From: Prevotellaceae bacterium UBA1710
Lineage (GTDB): Bacteria; Bacteroidota; Bacteroidia; Bacteroidales; Bacteroidaceae
Reading direction: 5' to 3'
NCBI GenBank assembly: GCA_002317355.1
Contig: DCJC01000007.1
Span: 1-22,360 of the forward strand
DNA length: 22,360 nt
Part shown: piece by piece, positions 6,112 through 13,308 of the stretch
How positions within the stretch are numbered: the stretch's first letter is position 1
Layout of the letters: each line of letters opens with the position of its first letter
Position numbers and translations under genes: made by a program
The notes under the pieces: model-generated
What the model was told of the DNA's origin: nothing
Databases searched by the model: none
Seen by the model: only the letters and a program-made list of their open reading frames with translations

Positions 6112-8652
6112 CTAATCTATCGGGAAGAGATAGTATTTTCGGTTCTTCTTAAAGTCGATCATCCATTGGTCGAGAACGATGTGATCGTCAAGCGCACATA
6201 TGGTGAGAGTGTGCTCACCTTTTGATAGGTTGATGTCAAGATTCTTCACCGCCTGGCCACGAAGCACGTTCTTCTTCCATTGCTCAGAGCGGAAAGGCTC
6301 TTTTATGGATATTATGGACTCTTGTCCACCATCAATGCTGACAGCATAGCGTATGTCGCTATTGTCGGTTGGGTGAGTTGGAATCAGAGCTATTCGAAGA
6401 AGTGCCGAACCTTCACGTTCTGATGTAAATGAATATGAGATGGTAGAACCCTTTGTCAGAGATATAGCCTTCATGCTATGCCCGAGCATAGAGATGTACT
6501 TAGGCTTGCTTTGAACGCCTTTTTCCGAGGTGAAACTATTGTAGTCGCTGCAGTTGCTGGCAATGACACCTTCCTTCTTAGTTATCCAGCTGATAGGAAT
6601 ATTCTCGCCTTGAGATTCTAAAGGCATATTACTTAGTTCCTCATATACATTCTGGTCTGATAGGAGGAAAGGTGTGACAGGTGCGCTGAATACGGGAAGA
6701 TCGCGTGGGTGCATATCCATAATGTTTTCCCATTTGCCACCAGCAATGGAAATGTTATAGCTGATGGTAAGTGCAACAATGTCGTGATATGCTTTCTGAG
6801 CCTTTGCACAGGCTAAGCGTATTGCCTGCTCGTTGTCTTCTCTGTTTCTTGGACGACCATCTGCAAACTGACGTGCCTTCTGCGCTTCAAGTATTTTGGT
6901 TGCTTGAGCCATTGCAACGCTTACTGGATATAGAATAGTGGCAAAGTATGCATCATTGAGCTCAGGTCTCACCATGTCTTCTATCTCACGAACCTTATGG
7001 GCGATGTGTTCGTATGCATCAAGATATCGTTGCAGCTCATCGCCGAACTCATGTGTGAACTCTGTGTTTCTGACAGGTGAAAAGCCTCTGTCGAAGACGT
7101 TCTTGTCCAGTTCCACCTGATTCCAGCCCATGAATTCTGGCTTACGTTCACCGCAAAGACGATAGAACTCTTTCATGGTTGGGAAGAGATTAGTTCCTGC
7201 CTCTTCGCCAAATTGATTGATGAGCCATTGTTTGTAATGCTCATCTACGGTTTCACCCGAGGTGCAGTTGATGTTCCATGCGAGGTCGAGGAAAAGCTCA
7301 AGGTCGTAGCCGGCAACTTTTGGGTCATGAATGTTGACAATCCATAGTTTGCGCATGTTATGGTCGTATGCCTGTCGCATCTCGTTGTAGATAAGACCTG
7401 GTTGGGTGGTGCAGAGCCATAGATAATCATGAGGCCTGCCCCAATAGCTGAGATGGTAGTAAACGCCTCCGCCACCTATGCGCTTCTGCTCTTCTGCATT
7501 GCTGAGACGAGTCATATAACCATAATTGTCATCACACCACATGAGTGTGGCATAATCAGGCACTTTAAGTCCTTTCTCATATACGTCAAGCACCTCCTTG
7601 TAAGGCACAAAGACTTGTATCTGCTTACTTGGGTCGCCGAAGTATTTGCCTATCAGTTCCTGCTGGTCGTTGATGACATTCTGCAGGCTGTTAAGATGTT
7701 CGTCAAGAGTCTTGACACCATTCATCTTACCGTCATGAATACCTCGCATGCCGATAGTAAACATATTGTATTTACTGCTCTTAGCCTGCTTCAGGCGTTC
7801 TTCCCAATAATTCTTGACAGCCTCCTTGTTGGTTATATAGTTGTATGAACCGTTTTTCTCCTGATTCCACTCGTTCACATTGTTGCGTAAGAGAGGTTCG
7901 CAATGTGAAGTGCCGATCAATATTGCGCATGAGTCGGCAAGTGCCTTTATGCCAGGGATGCAGAAGAAAGGAGAGGTATCTTCGTGCATTGCTGGCCAGA
8001 TGGCGTTGGCGCGAAGGCGAAGAAGCAGTTCGAAGATGCGTCGGTATGTCTTGCTGCTTATGTGTCCGTAGGAAGAAGGGTCGTGGGTGGTATAGCTCCA
8101 CTTTCGTGTTGACCAGTCTTCATCGTTGAGGAAGATGCCACGATACTGCACACTTGCAGACTGGTAGGTTGAGAAGCGGCTGTCGATGACCAGTTTTTCC
8201 TGCACCTTAGGCTTGATATCTCCCCACCATATCCATGGAGAAACACCAGCCATGCGTGAGAGCTCGAGAACACCATAGGCAGTACCACGTCCGTTGGCAC
8301 CTAATATGACTATGGAATTCTTGTAGCATTTTATGGCGAAAGCGTCATTGGTGGTTTTCAGCTTGGCAAGGTTGAAGCCGTATTTCTGAATCTCTTTTTT
8401 CTCGGCATCAGATGCGAGGTCGTATTGATATACAAGCACTTTGGCCTTGTTTGCCGGAGCCGGGATAGCGTATGTTTCCGTCACCTCGAGCATATCTTCA
8501 GAGAACATGTCCAAGGCGATGTCAACAACACGTGCTGCATAATTTTGTACGTGATATGTAATAGGATTCGTGCCGTCAAACCAAACAATGTCTTTTGCCT
8601 GAATTGATAGCGTGAAAACTATAAATAGTATCGATAATAAGAATTTTCTCAT
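6112..8652 (-). CDS. Secreted GH115 glycoside hydrolase (xylan alpha-1,2-glucuronidase)
   Basis: An 846-residue enzyme of family GH115, which removes glucuronic acid or 4-O-methyl-glucuronic acid side chains from xylan. A signal peptide (about residues 1-19, ending SIQA) lacks a lipobox, so the product is periplasmic or secreted. Family landmarks appear in order: SVQYRGIFLNDEDW (167-180), RLRANAIWPAMHE (212-224), IGTSHCEPLLRNN (246-258), GMRGIHDGKM (301-310), MWCDDNYGYMTRLSN (371-385) and GGGGVYYHLSYWGRPHDYL (393-411). The C-terminal part from about residue 690 fits the usual GH115 C-terminal beta domain. The length is normal for the family. No SusC/SusD pair or other xylan gene is nearby, so it is an orphan. 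It is divergent from the phosphatase gene, and a -7 box lies at 8697-8704. Confidence 0.95.
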   Translation of the reverse strand: MRKFLLSILFIVFTLSIQAKDIVWFDGTNPITYHVQNYAARVVDIALDMFSEDMLEVTETYAIPAPANKAKVLVYQYDLASDAEKKEIQKYGFNLAKLKTTNDAFAIKCYKNSIVILGANGRGTAYGVLELSRMAGVSPWIWWGDIKPKVQEKLVIDSRFSTYQSASVQYRGIFLNDEDWSTRKWSYTTHDPSSYGHISSKTYRRIFELLLRLRANAIWPAMHEDTSPFFCIPGIKALADSCAILIGTSHCEPLLRNNVNEWNQEKNGSYNYITNKEAVKNYWEERLKQAKSSKYNMFTIGMRGIHDGKMNGVKTLDEHLNSLQNVINDQQELIGKYFGDPSKQIQVFVPYKEVLDVYEKGLKVPDYATLMWCDDNYGYMTRLSNAEEQKRIGGGGVYYHLSYWGRPHDYLWLCTTQPGLIYNEMRQAYDHNMRKLWIVNIHDPKVAGYDLELFLDLAWNINCTSGETVDEHYKQWLINQFGEEAGTNLFPTMKEFYRLCGERKPEFMGWNQVELDKNVFDRGFSPVRNTEFTHEFGDELQRYLDAYEHIAHKVREIEDMVRPELNDAYFATILYPVSVAMAQATKILEAQKARQFADGRPRNREDNEQAIRLACAKAQKAYHDIVALTISYNISIAGGKWENIMDMHPRDLPVFSAPVTPFLLSDQNVYEELSNMPLESQGENIPISWITKKEGVIASNCSDYNSFTSEKGVQSKPKYISMLGHSMKAISLTKGSTISYSFTSEREGSALLRIALIPTHPTDNSDIRYAVSIDGGQESIISIKEPFRSEQWKKNVLRGQAVKNLDINLSKGEHTLTICALDDHIVLDQWMIDFKKNRKYYLFPID

Positions 8653-8696
8653 TTAGGTTTTTAGCTGTCTTTTGTCGATATTAGAAATTATCGATG

Positions 8697-8726
8697 CAAA
8701 GATAATGATTTTTTTTCATATTGAAA
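8697..8726 (-). promoter_or_regulatory. Promoter of the GH115 gene
   Basis: On the minus strand the -7 box TATCTTTG (8697-8704) is followed by GCA, as at most promoters here. The best -33 candidate is TTTC (8723-8726) at a short 18-nt spacing. The expected leader is about 40 nt. Confidence 0.65.
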
Positions 8727-8777
8727 CACTCAAAATGAGAAATTTACGCGAAAATAGGAAAATTATTATGTAAAAAA

Positions 8778-8809
8778 GTTGGATATTACCAAGTCTTTAA
8801 GTAACTTTG
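8778..8809 (+). promoter_or_regulatory. Promoter of the phosphatase-miaB operon
   Basis: The -7 box TAACTTTG (8802-8809) is followed by CA. At 20-nt spacing the -33 position reads GTTG (8778-8781), a one-base variant. It lies about 35 nt before the ATG at 8845 and is back to back with the GH115 promoter. Confidence 0.7.
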
Positions 8810-8844
8810 CAGAAAAATCATCTAATTAAAATCAAATCATTGTC

Positions 8845-10143
8845 ATGAAACTTCCTAAAAGACTATTTGTATCAGCCCTTGCGCTTTGTATGGGCGTTGT
8901 AGCTCAGGCCCAGCAGGCTCGTGAGGATTTTGCCAAGGATATCACACTCTCTGGTGCCCAAAACAAAGCTTATCCAGGCCCGCAGAAACAACTTTCTCCT
9001 GCACTTGAGGGTTATACTCCATATTATATAAGTCACTATGGTCGTCATGGCTCTCGATATATGATTGGTAAGAATGATTACGACAGACCTTATGACCAGA
9101 TGAAGAAAGCTGCCGATGCAGGTATGCTGACGGAAAAGGGTATTGAGGTTATGGAAAAGGTTCGTCAGATTCGTGACGAGGCTAAAGGTCGTGATAGTGA
9201 GCTTACTCCACTTGGAGCACAGCAGCATCGTGATATTGCAAAGCGTATGTATGAGCGTTTCCCTGAAGTGTTCAAGGGCAAGACACACATCGATGCAAAG
9301 TCAACAACGGTGATTCGCTGTATCCTCTCTATGGAGAATGCTCTTCAGCAGTTGATTGCCTTGAACCCTGAGTTGACCGTTACTCATGATGCAAGTGCTC
9401 ATGACATGTATTATATGAACTTCCAGGATTCTGTTCTGATAAAGCAGAGAATTCAAGGAGAAAGAAGTTCTGAACTTTGGAAGTCGAATATGAAATATGA
9501 CAATGGCGAGCGTGTAGTAGATCTGCTCTTCAAGGATAAGAACTTCCTTAAGGAGAACAAGATTGATGGTAAGCGCCTTGTCAACAAGATCTTTGACCTT
9601 GCTACAAGTCTTCAGAACACAGAGCTTCGTGATAAGATAGATTTGTTCGACATATTTAACTTAGATGAGGTTTACAACTATTGGGCAGGTGGAAATGCTT
9701 GGTGGTATGTAGCTTATGGTAACTCTCCATTGAGTGGTGGAAATCAGGCTTTTTCACAGCGTAATCTTGTGAAGAAGATCATCTCTGAGGCAGATTCATG
9801 TCTTGCTTTCCCACATCCGGGTGCTACTTTGCGTTTCGGACACGATCAGATGGTTATGCCACTTGCTTGTCTGCTGAATATTAATGGCTACGGAAAGCAG
9901 ATGAGTCTTGATGAACTTGCCAATAGTGATTGGATTAACTATCGCATCTTCCCAATGGCATGTAACGTTCAGTTCATTTTCTATCATAAGAATGACAATG
10001 ATAAGGACGTAATCTTCAAGGTGCTTCTTAATGAGGATGAGGCTGTTCTTCCTGACCTTAAGCCATTCAAGGGATGCTATTATAAGTGGAGCGACTTCAA
10101 GGAATTCTTCCTGAAGAAGATAAATGACTACGAAAAGAAATAA
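8845..10143 (+). CDS. Secreted histidine-type phosphatase (clade 2, phytase/MINPP-like)
   Basis: A 432-residue protein of histidine phosphatase clade 2, which includes acid phosphatases, phytases and multiple inositol polyphosphate phosphatases. The signal peptide ends near VAQAQ (residues 20-23). The catalytic motif is HYGRHGSRY, with the nucleophilic His at 68 inside RHG. The distal motif FGHDQ, with His near residue 333, supplies the proton donor region. STTVIRCILSM (near 152-162) contains the third phosphate-binding Arg expected in the family. The substrate cannot be read from the sequence; inositol phosphates are plausible because Bacteroides has secreted MINPP homologues, but this is inference. 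The stop codon overlaps the miaB start by one base, so the two are translationally coupled, an odd pairing of a secreted enzyme with tRNA modification. Confidence 0.88.
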   Translation: MKLPKRLFVSALALCMGVVAQAQQAREDFAKDITLSGAQNKAYPGPQKQLSPALEGYTPYYISHYGRHGSRYMIGKNDYDRPYDQMKKAADAGMLTEKGIEVMEKVRQIRDEAKGRDSELTPLGAQQHRDIAKRMYERFPEVFKGKTHIDAKSTTVIRCILSMENALQQLIALNPELTVTHDASAHDMYYMNFQDSVLIKQRIQGERSSELWKSNMKYDNGERVVDLLFKDKNFLKENKIDGKRLVNKIFDLATSLQNTELRDKIDLFDIFNLDEVYNYWAGGNAWWYVAYGNSPLSGGNQAFSQRNLVKKIISEADSCLAFPHPGATLRFGHDQMVMPLACLLNINGYGKQMSLDELANSDWINYRIFPMACNVQFIFYHKNDNDKDVIFKVLLNEDEAVLPDLKPFKGCYYKWSDFKEFFLKKINDYEKK

Positions 10144-11492
10144 TGAAGAAACTATTTATAGAAACTTACGGATGCCAGATGAACGTTGCTGACTCTGAGG
10201 TTGTTGCCTCAGTAATGCAGATGGCTGGCTATGAAACTACAGAGGATATTGATGAGGCTGATGCCATTTTCCTGAATACTTGTTCGGTTCGTGAGAATGC
10301 AGAGAACAAGATTTACCATCGTCTGGAGGCTCTCCATAACATCAACAGGAACAAGGGAAGAAAAGTGATTCTCGGTGTGCTTGGTTGTATGGCAGAGCGT
10401 GTGAAGGATGAACTTATCGAGAAGCATCATGCAAATCTCGTGGCAGGTCCTGACTCATATCTCACCTTGCCTGATCTTATTGCGCAATGTGAGATTGGCC
10501 AGAATGCTATCGATACAAATCTCTCACTTACTGAAACCTATCGTGACGTGCTTCCAAAGCGTGCTCATGGCATGAAGATTTCGGGTTTCGTAAGCATCAT
10601 GCGTGGCTGTAATAACTTCTGCCACTATTGCATCGTGCCTTACACCCGTGGTCGTGAGCGTTCAAGAGACATTGAGAGCATCCTCAAGGAGTGTGTTGAC
10701 CTTCGTGATCGTGGTTATAAGGAACTCACTCTTCTTGGACAGAATGTGAATTCATATAAGTTCCCTAAGGCTGGTGCTGATGAGAAGTCTGAGAACAAGG
10801 AAGACTTCATCCTTTTCCCTGAGCTTCTCAGAAGAGTAGCAGAGGCTGTACCTGAGATGAGAGTACGTTTCACCACTTCTCATCCAAAGGATATGAGTGA
10901 TGATACCCTTCAGGTAATAGCTGATATGCCAAATGTATGTAAGCATATCCATCTGCCTGTTCAGAGCGGAAGTGACAGAATCCTGAAGCTGATGAACAGG
11001 AAATACACTCGTGAATGGTATCTGAGTAGGGTAGAGGCTATCAAGCGTATAGTGCCTGATTGTGCTATCACAACCGATATCTTCGTTGGTTATCACTCAG
11101 AAACGGAAGAAGATCACCAGTTGTCGCTTTCTCTAATGAAAGAAGTTGGCTATGCGAGTGCTTTCATGTTCAAGTATTCAGAGCGCCCTGGTACATACGC
11201 TTCTAAGCATCTTCCAGACGATATTCCAGAGGATGTGAAGATTGCCCGTCTCAATGAGATGATAGCCCTTCAGAACGAACTTTCTGCAGAAAACTACAAG
11301 CTTGATGAAGGCAAGGAGTTTGATGTTCTGGTTGAGAACTACAGCAAGCGAAGCAGAGAGCAACTCTGCGGCCGTACAGAGCAGAATAAGATGGTGGTAT
11401 TTGATAAAGGCAACCACCACATCGGTGAGGTCGTAAGAGTAAGAATCACAAAGAGTACCTCTGCCACATTGTTTGGTGAAGAAGTGAAGTAA
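10143..11492 (+). CDS. miaB: tRNA-2-methylthio-N6-isopentenyladenosine-37 synthase (radical SAM methylthiotransferase)
   Basis: MiaB adds a methylthio group to i6A37 of tRNAs that read UNN codons. The 449-residue length is normal. The N-terminal UPF0004 domain has the three cluster Cys residues at 11 (ETYGCQMN), 47 (NTCSVRENAE) and 82 (LGCMAER). The radical-SAM motif GCNNFCHYC gives Cys 156, 160 and 163, followed by YTRGRERSR. FKYSERPGT and a C-terminal TRAM domain (about 380-449) complete the order. The start ATG shares its A with the upstream stop (TAATG), so translation is coupled to the phosphatase gene. MiaB fits better than RimO or MtaB because of the N-terminal and post-cluster motifs. 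Confidence 0.96.
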   Translation: MKKLFIETYGCQMNVADSEVVASVMQMAGYETTEDIDEADAIFLNTCSVRENAENKIYHRLEALHNINRNKGRKVILGVLGCMAERVKDELIEKHHANLVAGPDSYLTLPDLIAQCEIGQNAIDTNLSLTETYRDVLPKRAHGMKISGFVSIMRGCNNFCHYCIVPYTRGRERSRDIESILKECVDLRDRGYKELTLLGQNVNSYKFPKAGADEKSENKEDFILFPELLRRVAEAVPEMRVRFTTSHPKDMSDDTLQVIADMPNVCKHIHLPVQSGSDRILKLMNRKYTREWYLSRVEAIKRIVPDCAITTDIFVGYHSETEEDHQLSLSLMKEVGYASAFMFKYSERPGTYASKHLPDDIPEDVKIARLNEMIALQNELSAENYKLDEGKEFDVLVENYSKRSREQLCGRTEQNKMVVFDKGNHHIGEVVRVRITKSTSATLFGEEVK

Positions 11493-11503
11493 ATCCAATT
11501 CCT

Positions 11504-11526
11504 CTTCTTTGCAAAAAGAAGTTTTT
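11504..11526 (+). terminator. Intrinsic terminator after miaB
   Basis: A 7-bp stem (11504-11510 with 11515-11521) has a GCAA tetraloop and is followed directly by TTTTT. It lies 12 nt after the miaB stop. Confidence 0.85.
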
Positions 11527-11739
11527 CGTATTTTTAGCGTCACCCGTCACACTAATTGATAACCAATGAGTTAGGTGGTGACGCTAAAATATTTTAGCAT
11601 CACCTCAGCGTCACTCTGTATTCTATTCGTTTTTTCAAGGCAAGATATCTGGTGACGCTAAGGTGACGGGAGAAAAATCTACCGTTACCACTTAAGTTGT
11701 TGATACTCAGGGAGTGTGACGGGTGACGCTAAAAATACG
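11527..11739. repeat. Nested inverted-repeat element C with 26-bp perfect arms
   Basis: The outer arms 11527-11552 and 11714-11739 are exact 26-nt reverse complements, so this 213-bp segment resembles a MITE or a large cruciform. Inside, GTGACGCTAA and its complement recur: the segments ending in GACGCTAAAAT and starting ATTTTAGC (about 11577-11603) pair, and GGTGACGCTAA GGTGACGGGAG are two units at an 11-bp step. No open reading frame of note lies inside and no target-site duplication is obvious at its edges. Confidence 0.85.
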
Positions 11740-11870
11740 GAAAAATAATTTTTTATTCGTAAATTCTAAATTCATGGTAAACTCTGGTTTTGTATTTCAT
11801 TCGAGATTCGAATGAAATCCGCAATTACAATTCGCTTTTACCTCGTTTTTCTTTCGTCTTTCCTCCTAAG

Positions 11871-11950
11871 CAGCTCCAATTCAGCTCCAATCCAGTTCCA
11901 ATCGAAGTCCAATTCACCACCAATCCGTAATTGGAGTTCATTTGGAGATG
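11871..11950. repeat. 11-bp-period array D with direct and inverted units
   Basis: Five consecutive 11-mers are CAGCTCCAATT (11871), CAGCTCCAATC (11882), CAGTTCCAATC (11893), GAAGTCCAATT (11904) and CACCACCAATC (11915). After CGT come the inverted units AATTGGAGTTC (11929) and ATTTGGAGATG (11940); looser copies of TTTGGA follow to about 11967. CCTCC lies 4 nt before the first unit. It sits upstream of the Rpn-type nuclease gene. Confidence 0.88.
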
Positions 11951-12030
11951 TATTGTATTTGGATAGTACCTCCAAGTGCTCTACTCCATGATATACTTGC
12001 ACTTGGATATTAGAGTTTTCCCAATCAAAA

Positions 12031-12062
12031 TTTGGAAGTGTCAGATATTTTATTTATTTTTG
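12031..12062 (+). promoter_or_regulatory. Promoter of the Rpn-type nuclease gene
   Basis: TTTG (12031-12034), exactly 20 nt, then TATTTTTG (12055-12062) followed by CA. Transcription should start near 12069, leaving a leader of about 19 nt before the ATG at 12088. Confidence 0.85.
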
Positions 12063-12087
12063 CACACAAAATATAATATACATCACC

Positions 12088-12927
12088 ATGGATAGAAAAC
12101 CACAGAACAGATATATCAATGCCTTGACCGATTTTGGTTTCAAGAAGATATTCGGAGATAAGGAGATAATGATTGCATTTCTTACTGATCTGCTTCTGCC
12201 TAAAACTCCTATTGAGGATGTAATTTTTCTTGATAAGGAACTTGGTGGAGTGTCGGAGTATGATCGTGGTGTTGTATATGATCTTCTTTGCAAGACAATT
12301 GATGGAAATGAGTTCATTGTCGAGATGCAGAATAGAAGTCAGATTCACTTTAGTGACCGGATAATATTCTATCTTTCGCGCTCATTTTCTGATCAGGAAG
12401 AGAAAGGAAATTCAGATTGGGACTTCCAACTTAAACCTGTATATGGAATATTTTTCCTCAACTTCCATCTGAGAGGTTTTAAGCCTCTGACTCTCCGAAC
12501 TGTCCAGCTAAAGGTTGACGAGACAGGAGAGTTATTTACCGATAAACTTAAGGTCTTCACTCTTGAGCTGCCTGACTATAGGAAGATGCGCGAGGAAGAC
12601 TGCAAATCAAAAATAGACTATTGGTTATACAACATAACAAATCTTGAAACAATGACTACCAATGTTCCATTTCAGAGTGAGCAGCCAATCTTCAGTAAGG
12701 TTGGCAATATAGCAGAGCTTGTTCACATGACAGCTGAAGAGCGGCAGAAATACAATGTTTCTATCGACTCATATCGCACGAACCTCTCAGTTATGAAGAA
12801 TGAGAGGATGGAAGGTCGTGCGGAGGCTTTAAGAACTGCAGCTCTAAATCTAAAACACAATGGTGTGCCTGTAGATGTTATAGCAAAGAGTCTTGGGCTA
12901 GCAGAAGAAGAAATTGAACAATTATAA
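12088..12927 (+). CDS. Rpn-family recombination-promoting nuclease / PD-(D/E)XK putative transposase
   Basis: A 279-residue member of the PDDEXK_2 family, annotated as Rpn recombination-promoting nuclease or putative transposase. The N-terminal signature is LTDFGFKKIFGDKE (13-26). The nuclease core is YDLLCKTIDGNEFIVEMQ, with Asp 65 and the E79-x-Q81 pair that replaces E-x-K in this family. The C-terminal tail (about 230-279) is the helical RMEGRAEALRTAA...GLAEEEIEQL segment typical of the family. It looks intact and has its own promoter. E. coli Rpn proteins cut DNA and stimulate RecA-independent recombination; some also make a short C-terminal product from an internal start. An in-frame ATG at 12727 (residue 214) could serve that way here, but nothing proves it. 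Repeat elements C and D lie just upstream. Confidence 0.9.
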   Translation: MDRKPQNRYINALTDFGFKKIFGDKEIMIAFLTDLLLPKTPIEDVIFLDKELGGVSEYDRGVVYDLLCKTIDGNEFIVEMQNRSQIHFSDRIIFYLSRSFSDQEEKGNSDWDFQLKPVYGIFFLNFHLRGFKPLTLRTVQLKVDETGELFTDKLKVFTLELPDYRKMREEDCKSKIDYWLYNITNLETMTTNVPFQSEQPIFSKVGNIAELVHMTAEERQKYNVSIDSYRTNLSVMKNERMEGRAEALRTAALNLKHNGVPVDVIAKSLGLAEEEIEQL

Positions 12928-13128
12928 TAATAAATATAAACATTAACCCTTTAAACAATAATCAAGAAATAGAAAAAACGAATTAGAAACAATCAGACGA
13001 ACGGTATCGTTCCCCAATGCTTTGCCTGTTTTAGAAGCAGACATGGCAATCAGTTAACACAATTATTAACCTATGGGTGAGCACTACCGATTCTCTCGAC
13101 ATATAAATAACATAGAGCTGTTTGCTCT
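12928..13128. other. Gap between the Rpn gene and the structured leader; little seen
   Basis: This AT-rich stretch holds no gene and no clear terminator for the Rpn gene. A short hairpin GAACG-GTAT-CGTTC is at 12999-13012. No clean TAnnTTTG box was found; the nearest is a poor match around 13018-13024. The promoter of the LRR gene should lie here or further upstream, but I could not place it. Confidence 0.4.
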
Positions 13129-13296
13129 TGTTCTCTGATTCAGAAACCGCCAATTTCAGACAAGTGAGAACAGGAAATGCAATAAGCTCCGTGTCCGTTT
13201 AGGGCATGGGCTTGTCGTATCCTTTTCTACTTGTGCGGTGCTTGGCGGTACCTTGAATCAGGACGAGGATTTCGGAGAGTCTGCGCCCTTTTTTAT
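13129..13296 (+). ncRNA. Candidate structured RNA (leader/attenuator or small RNA) before the LRR gene
   Basis: A 5' hairpin can form from TGTTCTC (13129-13135) with GAGAACA (13166-13172). A long hairpin follows, built outside-in from TGCA/TGCG (13178-13181, 13282-13285), CTCCG/CGGAG (13187-13191, 13273-13277), GTCC/GGAT (13193-13196, 13267-13270), TCGT/ACGA (13215-13218, 13263-13266), CCT/AGG (13221-13223, 13260-13262) and an apical stem GGTGC/GTACC (13237-13241, 13248-13252). An alternative pairing puts AGGGC (13201-13205) against GCCCT (13285-13289), directly before the T tract (13289-13294). The ends that pair and the open inner bubble recall 6S RNA, but I do not recognise the sequence. 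The T tract is only 12-14 nt before the LRR start codon, which argues for an attenuator. Confidence 0.45.
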
Positions 13297-13308
13297 TTGT
13301 TTCCTGTC

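Noticed and set aside
12088..12927. A complete insertion sequence carrying the Rpn/PDDEXK gene as transposase
   Set aside because: No matching inverted ends or target duplication flank the gene; the 26-bp arms at 11527-11739 lie wholly upstream and do not enclose it.
13231..13308. An N-terminal extension of the LRR protein starting at 13231
   Set aside because: It would bury a clean signal peptide, and the region overlaps a structured RNA ending in a T tract.
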